This document shows, piece by piece, positions 34,341 through 41,922 of a DNA stretch of 64,000 nt; the first letter of the stretch is position 1; every line of letters begins with the position of its first letter. The notes beneath the pieces were generated by a model, which saw only the letters and a program-made list of their open reading frames with translations, did not search any database and was not told where the DNA came from. Where the stretch lies: positions 2,108,001-2,172,000 of the forward strand of contig NZ_AP014924.1 of assembly GCF_001544015.1 (NCBI RefSeq), in the 5' to 3' direction. The position numbers were made by a program, and so were the translations under genes. Origin of the DNA: Limnochorda pilosa. Its GTDB lineage: Bacteria > Bacillota > Limnochordia > Limnochordales > Limnochordaceae.

Positions 34341-34729
34341 ATGCTCACGTCGATCTCAGAGATCGTGCACCAGCCGGCCGGGTTGGACGTCCCCTTTCTT
34401 CACACATCCTGCGAGCGTTCGCCGCGCGACCCGCTCCCGGGAGAACGGGCAGGCCATTCCTCCTCGCCCTGGCCTACGCGCATCCCGATGAGGTAGACCC
34501 GGCGAGCCCCGGTGGCCTGGGCTACTACTTCGGGAGGGACATCGTCGTCCACCCCGTCACCGAACCCGACCAGGCTGAGTGGCCCATCTGGCTTCCCCCG
34601 GGAGACTGGGTGGATGTATGGGAGCCCAGCCAGACCTTGCCGGGTGGGTCCCACGTGGTCGACGTCCGCTCCATCACGGTCCCCGCCTTCGTCCGAGTCC
34701 AGGCGGCGAAGAAAAGACTGGGGATGTGA
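34341..34729 (+). pseudogene. Glycoside hydrolase family 31 (alpha-glucosidase) remnant, middle deleted
   Basis: ATG 34341 starts an N-terminal GH31-like piece (EIVHQPAGLDVPFLHTSCER followed by SPRDPLPGE) of about 36 codons. Near 34447 the sequence jumps, in another frame, to the GH31 C-terminus: RPFLLALAYAHPDEVD, GLGYYFGRDIVVHPVTEP, WPIWLPPGDWVDVW, ending at 34729. Some 600 residues including the catalytic aspartates are gone. It follows the SorC regulator, permease and binding-protein pieces and indicates a lost alpha-glucoside utilisation operon. Confidence 0.8.
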
Positions 34730-34846
34730 GGTCCGCGCCCAGGAACATATCCCTTGCCCGGGGAACACAGGCTTGGCATGTGAGACCCCTTCGGGCGGTC
34801 ACCACCCCGGGGGAGTCGCCATGAAGGCATCCAGGAGGGATGGCCC

Positions 34847-35236
34847 GTGAAGTGGCTCGATCTGGACAACGCGGTGCTGGTTAGTCTGAACCAGGTAACC
34901 TCCATCGAGGTGCGCCCCTCTGCGGAGGACGAGGACGAGGGCGAGCTTCTCATCGCCCTGAACGAGATGGCCAGCGGCATCGACTTGGCCATTGCACGCT
35001 TCCCGTCCTTCGAGGCCGCGCAAGCCGAGTTCGCCGGCATCAAGGATTGGCTCGCCGCCGAGGACGTGCTGCACACGGTCTCCGCGCCGTCGTGGGTGAT
35101 GCGGTCCGTCCACGAGCACGACGACGACTTTGACGACTACGATGACGAGGACGACGAAGACGACTATGATGACGACGATGAGGACGATGAGTTCGACGAA
35201 GACGACCTCGATGACGAGGATGAAGACAAGGACTGA
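34847..35236 (+). CDS. Hypothetical protein with poly-Asp/Glu tail
   Basis: Unrecognised protein of 129 residues. GTG 34847 follows CCAGGAGGG. Residues 1-85 look folded (LDLDNAVLVSLNQVTSIEVR, FPSFEAAQAEFAGIKDWLAA). From about residue 90 to the end almost every residue is Asp or Glu, with a few Tyr and Phe (DDDFDDYDDEDDEDD...). Such tails occur in histone-like chaperones, DNA mimics and some ribosomal or chaperone factors, but no family is assigned. The last 73 bp overlap the 3' end of an antisense HAD gene, whose C-terminus becomes poly-Ser. Coding is supported by the ribosome site and the ordered N-terminal half. Confidence 0.75.
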   Translation: MKWLDLDNAVLVSLNQVTSIEVRPSAEDEDEGELLIALNEMASGIDLAIARFPSFEAAQAEFAGIKDWLAAEDVLHTVSAPSWVMRSVHEHDDDFDDYDDEDDEDDYDDDDEDDEFDEDDLDDEDEDKD

Positions 35237-35946
35237 GGCCGCCGCCTCGCCAGCTCCCACAGCGCCCGAGGCGTCCGGCCTCGCAGCGACGACAGCCTGG
35301 GAACCTCGGCCGGGAAGACCTCGCCAGCCGTGAGCGGGTTCGGGACGACCACGCAGCGCAACCCGGCAGCCAGAGCGGCCCGCGCCCCGTTGGGTGAGTC
35401 CTCCACCGCCAGGGCCTCCGAGGCCTCCACGCCCAGCCGGCCCAGGGCCAGCAGGTAGAGGTCCGGCGCCGGCTTCACCCGGGCCACGTCGTCCGCGGTG
35501 GCCAGCACGTCGATGGCCGCGGTCAGGCCCGCCTGCTCCAGAAACCGTTCCACCCACGGGCGGCCCGAGCTCGAGGCGACCGCCAGGCCGAGCCCTTCCC
35601 GGCGCGCGGCCTCCACCAGCGCGACCACCCCGTCCCGTGGGCGCAACCTGGCCAGGTGAGCCGCGGCGGCCTGCTCCACCTCCGCCTCCAGGGCCCGCCG
35701 GTCCAGCCGATGCCCCACAAGCCCTTCCAGGTACGCGTAAGGGTCAAAGGCGTCCGGCGACGTGCCCACGCAGCGCATCCACTCCTCCAGGGGCAGCACG
35801 GCCCCCCTTCGGCCGTAGACCTCTTCCCAGGCGTCGTACAGCGCCGACTCCGTGTCGATGATGGTCCCGTCCAGGTCCAGCACCAGGGCGCGCAGATGAT
35901 CCGACCTCCGCTTCCATTGCTTGGGCGCATGCGTTGGGTGACGCAC
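35164..35946 (-). CDS. HAD-superfamily phosphatase (beta-phosphoglucomutase-like) with poly-Ser tail
   Basis: Subfamily IA HAD hydrolase of 260 residues: motif I LVLDLDGTIIDTESALYDAW, motif II VASSSGR, motif III lysine in RVKPAPDLYLLAL, motif IV VEDSPNGARAALAAG. The HAD fold ends near ARRRP; the following 22 residues are Ser with a few Arg and Asn because they are the antisense of the neighbouring poly-Asp/Glu codons. GTG 35946 is the chosen start but has no strong ribosome site. Substrate unknown; close relatives act on sugar phosphates. Confidence 0.9.
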   Translation of the reverse strand: MRHPTHAPKQWKRRSDHLRALVLDLDGTIIDTESALYDAWEEVYGRRGAVLPLEEWMRCVGTSPDAFDPYAYLEGLVGHRLDRRALEAEVEQAAAAHLARLRPRDGVVALVEAARREGLGLAVASSSGRPWVERFLEQAGLTAAIDVLATADDVARVKPAPDLYLLALGRLGVEASEALAVEDSPNGARAALAAGLRCVVVPNPLTAGEVFPAEVPRLSSLRGRTPRALWELARRRPQSLSSSSSSRSSSSNSSSSSSSS

Positions 35947-36059
35947 GCGTTGGTCCCACCGTGCCGTCCTGGCTCATCGGCGCCGCGGTGCGGTGGGTCC
36001 TTGCTCCCCTTTCAAAGGGTGACGGCGCGATCCCTGCTCCCCCTTGCACTCGCCTCCAC

Positions 36060-36668
36060 TCAGCCGCCGGTTCCCACGTGGCGCCGGAGTTCCTCCGAGG
36101 CTTCGACCTCCCCCGTACGGACCGCCATCATCGCCCGGCGGGTCGGGTTGGTGTAATAGGTCAACCGGACCAGCAGGCCGAAGGAGTCGTTGATCTCCAT
36201 TGCGCTGATCACGAAGCCCGCCTTTAGCTTGGCGATGAGTACAGGCGTGTTGGTGGCGTGGTGGTAGCTCACGATCTCCTGGAACCCCAGCCCCTTCAGG
36301 TGGGGGAGCAGCGAGTGCAGCAGCGCGGTGTAGATGCCCTTGCGGCGGTGCTCGGGGAAGAGGCCCGTGTTGATCATCACGTAACGTACGGCGCTCTCTT
36401 GCACGCCGAAGTACCAGCCGGCGATCTCGTCTCCGTGCTTGAAGAGGAGTTGGTGGCGGATGCGCCACGGCACGGCCAACCGTCCTTCGAGGTCCTCCAG
36501 CCGGCGCCGCTCGTCGTCCGTCAGGACTCTCCGCCACTCGAAAGCGGTTCGCTCGTCGAAGACCCGCCGGCGGAGCTGCCGGAAGATCTCATGGAAACCT
36601 TCGCCTTCTACCGCCTCCACCGTGTACCCCGGCGGCAGACCTTCCACGACCAGCCCGTCGTCGGGCAT
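36060..36668 (-). CDS. GNAT-family N-acetyltransferase
   Basis: A 202-residue acetyltransferase from ATG 36668, with AGGAGGCG 9 nt upstream. The acetyl-CoA binding motif is in INTGLFPEHRRKGIYTALLH (R/QxxGxG/A-like), followed by a beta-strand FQEIVSYHHATNTPVLIAKL and a typical GNAT end. The N-terminal half (VFDERTAFEWRRVLTDDE) is not specific. Acceptor substrate is unknown. It stands alone between the HAD gene and a decayed DppB fragment. Confidence 0.85.
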   Translation of the reverse strand: MPDDGLVVEGLPPGYTVEAVEGEGFHEIFRQLRRRVFDERTAFEWRRVLTDDERRRLEDLEGRLAVPWRIRHQLLFKHGDEIAGWYFGVQESAVRYVMINTGLFPEHRRKGIYTALLHSLLPHLKGLGFQEIVSYHHATNTPVLIAKLKAGFVISAMEINDSFGLLVRLTYYTNPTRRAMMAVRTGEVEASEELRRHVGTGG

Positions 36669-36782
36669 GACCCATCGCCTCCTCGCGCGCCTGAGTTCGG
36701 GTCGGCTGGTTACCACCCGGGCACCGTTCTTAGGGCACGTTCGCTCCCCAGCCGTAGCGTCCTGCCGCGCGAGGCCTGCTCC

Positions 36783-37111
36783 GGGGAGACCTGGGTGTCT
36801 CCCTGCGCACCCGCAGACCCGTAGCCGCAGACCTGGCCCAATACCTCCCCGCCACGGTGGAGCTGGCCCTGACCGCCATGCTCGTGGCCGTGGCCGCGGG
36901 TCTGGCTCTGGGCACTGCGAGCCCTCTGAGGCGGAACGCGCCCGTGGATCCCGTGGTCCGCCTCGTCTCGGTGGGCGGCGCCTCGGTACCGGTCTTCTGG
37001 CTTGGCCTCGTCCTCCTGGCCTTCTCTTACTACCGTCTGGGGTGGGCCTCAGGCCCAGGCCAGCTGGATCCCTGGCCCCTTCCTCCACGACCCGAGCCAG
37101 GAGATCATTAC
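36783..37111 (+). pseudogene. DppB-type peptide permease fragment
   Basis: An internal piece of a DppB-like permease without start or stop of its own: GDLGVSLRTRRPVAADLAQY, LPATVELALTAMLVAVAAGL, RLVSVGGASVPVFWLGLVLL and AFSYYRLGW, then disordered reading. Both ends of the gene are lost, and no binding-protein or DppC piece is visible beside it. Confidence 0.75.
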
Positions 37112-37128
37112 CGGCGAGGGGGGCGCGC

Positions 37129-37488
37129 TCAGCTCGGGTTCTTGGCGACGCCTTCGAGCACGTACTGGCCCCGTGGGCTCCAGATTTCCAGCCGCCCGTC
37201 CTCCAGGATGTAGGTGTCGTCGGCGGTCAGGGGGATCTCAAGGGCACGCCCAGGAAGTGAGGACAATTCGGCGCCCGGCTCGGGCTCCACGGTCCCCGCC
37301 CCGTGGAGTTGGAGCACGTGGCGGCCCACGTAGTCATCGATACTCCGTTCGTTCTCCTGGTAGCCCACGTCTTCCAGGTCGATCTCGACCCGGTCCCAGT
37401 TGTCCTGCTCTCGCTTGGCCACCCGCACGGTCCGGCCCCGCCAGCCCTTCAGGACCCGGTCCAGCTCCTCGATGGAGAGCTGCCGCAT
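37129..37488 (-). CDS. Hypothetical protein
   Basis: Unrecognised, 119 residues from ATG 37488 (GGGGTGG upstream; ATG 37533 also in frame). The sequence is ordered, soluble and mixed in charge: QLSIEELDRVLKGWRGRTVR, NWDRVEIDLEDVGYQENERS, ending with a strand-rich part (TYILEDGRLEIWSPRGQYVL). It lies 108 bp downstream of the DUF4185 gene on the same strand and may be the last gene of the D-arabinan-type operon, or independent. Confidence 0.65.
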   Translation of the reverse strand: MRQLSIEELDRVLKGWRGRTVRVAKREQDNWDRVEIDLEDVGYQENERSIDDYVGRHVLQLHGAGTVEPEPGAELSSLPGRALEIPLTADDTYILEDGRLEIWSPRGQYVLEGVAKNPS

Positions 37489-37596
37489 CGGAACCACCCC
37501 CACCACAGGGTGGCCGGAACGGCGCAGCTTCATGACCCGCGTCCAGCGCCGGTGTTCCCGGTCCGCGGGAAGGGGAGCCCTGGCAGAGCTCGCCGG

Positions 37597-38709
37597 TCAC
37601 TCGTCGGTTGGACCGCCTCCTGTCTCCAACTCGGCCCGCATGACATAGACGTTGTACGGTCCGAACTGCGACATCAGGAAGTAGATCACCCGGCCGTCGT
37701 CTTCCACCCACGAAGGGGTCATGAACCCGCCGTAGAGGGACGGATACTTCGCGGCCTCGGATAGCGTATGGGGCCTGCTCCACGGCCCCCACGGCCGGGG
37801 AGCGGAGCGAAGCTCCATGTTGTGCGAGCGTTCGTTGAGGTACGTGTAGATCCAGCGGTCGAGGTACGGGTTCCAAAGGAGCGAACCCTCCCCCGCCGGG
37901 GCGGGGATCACCTCCACGGCCTCGGCGGGATCTCGGGACCATTGAGGCTGCCCGTCCGCGCCGGGGCCGCTGTAGTACTGATAGGCCCCGCGATCCAGGA
38001 TCTCCTCGGGCCTTACCCTCGCCGCCTTCACTCCTCCGAACCTTCCGGCAGGCGTCGCCAGGAGCCATAGATACCCCTCGGCGTTCCCGCGCCCGCGCTG
38101 CTGAGAGACGGCCAGCATGATGAACCCGCTCTCTTCTGGCCAGATCGGTGGGTCCACCACATGCCACGCCTCGCCCCGGTCGTCCGAGTACGCCCACGTG
38201 GCGTAATTCGCGTCCCACCGGCCGGGCGGCCCCCAGCGGCGCACCGACATGAACGCCATGTACAGGCGCCCGTCCACGGACGTGAGAGCCGTGGGGATCT
38301 TGGTTACCTCACCGCCAGCGTCGTTGCTCTCCTTGAGACCTGGAACGATTTCCCTGGCACGGCCGAGCTCGTCCGTGATCCAGCCGTCCAGGGTGATCCC
38401 GTCGGAAGGCTCCACGTCCGTCGTGCGCGCGAGCACGTTCGAGCGCCAGTTGGTCTTTCCGTATCCGAAGGTATCGCCGAAGGCGATGTAGATCGTACCA
38501 TCGACTTCAGCCAAGACCCCCAGATCGGTCCCGATCACGTCCACGCCCTCGGTGCGGTTGACCGAGCTCGAGCCTGTCAGCGGGGCGACTTGGGTGGTCC
38601 TGATTCCGACGATGGGATCGATCGGCTCGTCCGCTGCTCCCGCCCCCAAGGTGCCCCCGCACCACACGGTGGCGGCGAGGATCCACCACCCGACCCGTCC
38701 ACGCTGCAT
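37597..38709 (-). CDS. Secreted DUF4185 protein, GH183 endo-D-arabinanase-like
   Basis: Exported protein of 370 residues: signal sequence at 8-25 (WWILAATVWCGGTLGAGA), then a beta-propeller-like DUF4185 domain. Family features are GVDVIGTDLGVLAEVDGTIY, IAFGDTFGYGKTNWRSNVLA, AYSDDRGEAWHVV, WNPYLDRWIYTYLNERSHN and PSWVEDDGRVIYFLMSQFGP. DUF4185 members have been shown to be endo-acting D-arabinanases (family GH183), so a substrate such as actinobacterial arabinogalactan or lipoarabinomannan D-arabinan is plausible. It is the last catalytic gene of the operon with a sugar importer, a GH172-like enzyme and an arabinose/fucose isomerase. Activity is inferred from family and context; the catalytic aspartates were not verified. 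Confidence 0.82.
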   Translation of the reverse strand: MQRGRVGWWILAATVWCGGTLGAGAADEPIDPIVGIRTTQVAPLTGSSSVNRTEGVDVIGTDLGVLAEVDGTIYIAFGDTFGYGKTNWRSNVLARTTDVEPSDGITLDGWITDELGRAREIVPGLKESNDAGGEVTKIPTALTSVDGRLYMAFMSVRRWGPPGRWDANYATWAYSDDRGEAWHVVDPPIWPEESGFIMLAVSQQRGRGNAEGYLWLLATPAGRFGGVKAARVRPEEILDRGAYQYYSGPGADGQPQWSRDPAEAVEVIPAPAGEGSLLWNPYLDRWIYTYLNERSHNMELRSAPRPWGPWSRPHTLSEAAKYPSLYGGFMTPSWVEDDGRVIYFLMSQFGPYNVYVMRAELETGGGPTDE

Positions 38710-38746
38710 GACACGGCCTCCTCTCCCTTGTTTCCGTCCCAGGTCC

Positions 38747-39610
38747 TCATCCCTTGATCCCGGACATGGTGATGCTCGCCATCAACTGGCGCTGCAGGAG
38801 GAGGAAGACGACCAGGTTGGGCAGGACCGCGATGGTGTTCGCCGCCATCAGGTAACCCCAGGGGTTCTGGTACTGCCCTGAGAACCCGGCGATCCCGACC
38901 TGGACCGTCTTCATCTCCGTCGCGTTGGTGACCAGGAGCGGCCACAGGAAGCTGTTCCAGTTGGCAACGAAGAAGAAGACCGCGAGGGCCGCCATGATCG
39001 GCTTCGAGAGCGGGAGCACGATACGGAAGAAGATCCCCGCCTTGCTGCAACCGTCGATGGTGGCGGCCTCTTCGAGTTCGTGGGGGATCCCCAGGTAGAA
39101 CTGGTGCAACAGGAAGATCCCGAACGCGTTGGGGATCGCCGGAATGATGAGGGCCCAGTAGGTGTCAAGCCAGCCGAAGGCCCGTACCTCGATGTAGAGC
39201 GGGATCATGATGACCCAGAAGGGCACCATCAGGGTGCCGATGATCAACCCGAACAGCACCCTGCGCCCTCGGTAGCGGAGCCGGGCCAGCGAGTAGGCCG
39301 CCATGGAGTGGGTCAGGAGCGCAACGAGGGTGACCGTGATCGACACGAAACCTGAGTTGAACATCCACCGCGCGAAGGGCACCTGCTGGAAGACGTCGAC
39401 GAAGTGGTTCCAGTTCCACCTGCTTGGGATCCATACCGGGGGCACCGCGAAGATCTCGGACGGCCCTTTGAGCGCGCTGACGATCATCCAGTACAGCGGC
39501 AGGATGAACACCGCGGCCAGGAGCGAGAGGAGGAGGTGCCGCCACGTCTGGGCCCTGCGCCGAGCCGAACCGAACGGCTGGAGCAGCCCCGTCACCCGAG
39601 GTGACCTCAT
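38747..39610 (-). CDS. Sugar ABC transporter permease, MalG type
   Basis: Membrane protein of 287 residues with the first hydrophobic segment at about 24-45 (LLLSLLAAVFILPLYWMIVS) and the EAA loop ELEEAATIDGCSKAGIFFR followed by IVLPLSKP. Its ATG at 39610 overlaps the stop of the MalF-type partner by 4 nt (ATGA). Followed after 37 bp by the DUF4185 gene. Likely imports (oligo)saccharides released by the GH183/GH172-like enzymes; no ATPase is encoded in the operon. Confidence 0.94.
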   Translation of the reverse strand: MRSPRVTGLLQPFGSARRRAQTWRHLLLSLLAAVFILPLYWMIVSALKGPSEIFAVPPVWIPSRWNWNHFVDVFQQVPFARWMFNSGFVSITVTLVALLTHSMAAYSLARLRYRGRRVLFGLIIGTLMVPFWVIMIPLYIEVRAFGWLDTYWALIIPAIPNAFGIFLLHQFYLGIPHELEEAATIDGCSKAGIFFRIVLPLSKPIMAALAVFFFVANWNSFLWPLLVTNATEMKTVQVGIAGFSGQYQNPWGYLMAANTIAVLPNLVVFLLLQRQLMASITMSGIKG

Positions 39611-40479
39611 GCCACGCGGCCCCCTTTCAGCAAGCGGAAGAGTACGACCGACAACGCGACCTGAATGGCAAAGATCACCACGGTGATGGCCGAGGCATAG
39701 CCGAACTGGTAGTATCGAAACGCACTCTGGAAGGCGTAGAAGACCGTGGTGGTCGTGGCATAGAACGGACCCCCGCCCGTCAAGACGTATATCTGGTCGA
39801 AGACCTGGAAGCCTTGCAAGATGCTCATGACGAGCACGAAGAAGCTGGTGGGCTTCAGCAGCGGCAGCGTGACGTGCCAGAACTGCTGGAGCTTCGTGGC
39901 TCCATCCACCATCGCAGCGTGATAGTACTGCTCGGGGATGTCGTTCAGCCCCGCGATCAGGATGACCATGAAATAGCCCGCGGAAAGATAAAAGGAGAGC
40001 GACAGGACCACGCCCAGCGCCTGGGACATGGATCCAAGGAACGGCTGGCCGGGAAACCCCAACGTCTTGATGAGCCCGTTGATCAACCCGTTCGGCTGGA
40101 ACATGAACTTCCAGACGAAACCGACCACCACCAGCGAGATGGAGGCCGGCGCGAAGAAGACGGCCCGGTAGAAGCCGATCCCGCGTCCCTGATGCTGCAC
40201 CAGTAAGGCCAGCGCCATGGCGAGAACGAAGTTGCCGCCCACGAAGACGGCCACGTACCGGAACGTGATCCCAAGGGAGCGCAGGAAGATCGGGTCCTCG
40301 AACATGGTCTTGTAGTTGCTTAGGCCGACGAACGTCATGGGGCCCAGCCCGGACCAGTCGAACAGACTCAGGATGAGGCCCAGCACGGCGGGGGCGATGA
40401 CGAAGACCACCAGGCCCAGCAAGTCCGGCAAGACAAAGAGATAGCCTGTCGCGCGATCCGCCCACGTCCGGAACCGCAT
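39607..40479 (-). CDS. Sugar ABC transporter permease, MalF type
   Basis: Membrane protein of 290 residues from ATG 40479, with GGAGGTG 9 nt upstream; an in-frame ATG at 40551 is possible but lacks a good site and would overlap the intercistronic hairpin. Hydrophobic segments start at about residue 13 (YLFVLPDLLGLVVFVIAPAV). The EAA loop is QYYHAAMVDGATKLQQFWH with VTLPLLKP. Coupled to the MalG-type partner by a 4-nt overlap. Confidence 0.93.
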   Translation of the reverse strand: MRFRTWADRATGYLFVLPDLLGLVVFVIAPAVLGLILSLFDWSGLGPMTFVGLSNYKTMFEDPIFLRSLGITFRYVAVFVGGNFVLAMALALLVQHQGRGIGFYRAVFFAPASISLVVVGFVWKFMFQPNGLINGLIKTLGFPGQPFLGSMSQALGVVLSLSFYLSAGYFMVILIAGLNDIPEQYYHAAMVDGATKLQQFWHVTLPLLKPTSFFVLVMSILQGFQVFDQIYVLTGGGPFYATTTTVFYAFQSAFRYYQFGYASAITVVIFAIQVALSVVLFRLLKGGRVA

Positions 40480-40517
40480 TGGCGCGTTCACCTCCACTGA
40501 GCGCCCTGGGGATGGAA

Positions 40518-40557
40518 GGGGCGATGACAGCGTTTCCTGGGCAACTGCCATCGCCCC
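40518..40557 (-). terminator. Intercistronic hairpin after binding-protein gene 3
   Basis: GGGGCGATG and CATCGCCCC form a perfect 9-bp outer stem around a 22-nt apical region, 11 nt past the binding-protein stop and before the permease start. It matches the placement of the hairpins after the other binding-protein genes. Confidence 0.6.
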
Positions 40558-40567
40558 CGACCGAACG

Positions 40568-41821
40568 CTACCGAGCGCCCGTGTAGGTCCTCAGGAAGCG
40601 GTTGATCTGCGCTTCAGCGGTCTTGGCTGCCATCTCAGCGGGGACTCCACCGAACATCGTCCCCTGGAGCGCGTCGAGCAGGGCCCTTTGGACCTCCGGC
40701 GGGAACCGGGGTTCCGGGCGGGCCGCAGGCAGGATCTCCTCCGTGAAGACCTTCATCGGGCCCGAGTGGAAGTACTCCCGGTTCGCGTCCAGGATACTCT
40801 GCAGCGTGGGGAACTTGGAGTTCTTCTGGATGGTCCAGACCACGGGGAAGTCGGACTCGTAGAAGAGCCACCGGGTGAACTCCGCCGCGCCCTCAACGTC
40901 CTTCGACTTGGCGTTGATCACCTGCATCCAGCCGCCCGTCACGCTGACGCTCTCGCCTCCGCGCTCCTTGGGTGGCACAGGGAAGACGCCGTAGTTGAAG
41001 TCCGGATATTGCTCCTTGAGGATCTTCACAGCCCACATGCCGGTGACTTGCATGGCGCCGAATCCGCTGCCCAGCATGGTGACATCGTTGGCAGCGGCCG
41101 GCTGGCTCTTGGGGGAAACCCCGTGGACGTTCACCAGGTCGGACCAGAACTGCAGGGCGGCGACAGACTCGGGCGATGCGATCCGCGCTTGGGTCCACCC
41201 CTCGTCCATCACGTCGCCGCCAGCGGACCAGAGGAAGGGATAGAAGGTGAAGAGCTGGTAGAAGTCCGCGGCAGGCTCGATGACCAGTCCGAAGCGCTCC
41301 GGTGTGGTCAAGGCCTGGGCGACTCTCACGAGCTCGTCCCAGGACTGGGGGACCGCCAGACCCTTCTCTTCAAAGAGGTCCTTATCGTAGAAGACGGCAA
41401 GCGGCTCCAGCTCTACCGGCACGCCATAGATGCGCCCGTTGACCGTCGCCTTGTCGCGAGCAACCGGAACCAGGTCTTCCACCTGAGACGCGGTCAGGTA
41501 CGTGTCCATGGGCTCCAGGATCCCGTTGCTCACATAGCGGAGGAAGTCGCCGGGGCTGACCCAGAAAACATCGGGCCCCTGCCCCGACGCAAAGGCAGCC
41601 GTGAGGCGGGTGGTGGTGTACTCTGCCCATGGGATGCTCACGAATTCGACTTTGGGCGAGTGCGCTGCGTTCCACTGGTCGACGTACTCCTGTATGGTGG
41701 GATCGCCGTAGGTGTCTGCGAACTTCCAGAAGGTGATCGGTTCCGCGGCGAAGGCCGGCGCCGCGAGAGTTGCTGCCAGGGTCAACGCCAGCACCCATGC
41801 GACCAGACAGGCTCGCCTCAT
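40568..41821 (-). CDS. Sugar ABC transporter substrate-binding protein (family 1)
   Basis: Exported binding protein of 417 residues; signal sequence MRRACLVAWVLALTLAATLA ending near AFAAE. Family-1 features: ITFWKFADTYGDPTIQEYVD, ASGQGPDVFWVSPGDFLRYV, and the late SBP motif WMQVINAKSKDVEGAAEFTR. ATG 41821 follows GGGGAGGTC. It sits between the GH172-like gene and the two permeases. The natural ligand is predicted to be a D-arabino-oligosaccharide or D-arabinose-containing sugar (inference from neighbours). Confidence 0.94.
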   Translation of the reverse strand: MRRACLVAWVLALTLAATLAAPAFAAEPITFWKFADTYGDPTIQEYVDQWNAAHSPKVEFVSIPWAEYTTTRLTAAFASGQGPDVFWVSPGDFLRYVSNGILEPMDTYLTASQVEDLVPVARDKATVNGRIYGVPVELEPLAVFYDKDLFEEKGLAVPQSWDELVRVAQALTTPERFGLVIEPAADFYQLFTFYPFLWSAGGDVMDEGWTQARIASPESVAALQFWSDLVNVHGVSPKSQPAAANDVTMLGSGFGAMQVTGMWAVKILKEQYPDFNYGVFPVPPKERGGESVSVTGGWMQVINAKSKDVEGAAEFTRWLFYESDFPVVWTIQKNSKFPTLQSILDANREYFHSGPMKVFTEEILPAARPEPRFPPEVQRALLDALQGTMFGGVPAEMAAKTAEAQINRFLRTYTGAR

Positions 41822-41922
41822 CGTACGTATGACCTCCCCTTCGAGCTTTGTGATCCTTCACTTCCGTAACATGCTGTCTTACGCCAGCCCAGGCCCCTCT
41901 ACATCACCCCTTTCGGCGCCGG

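Noticed and set aside
33491-34729. One continuous 412-codon frame across the SorC end, permease start and GH31 end.
   Set aside because: It strings together pieces of three genes plus out-of-frame sequence; domain content shows separate remnants.
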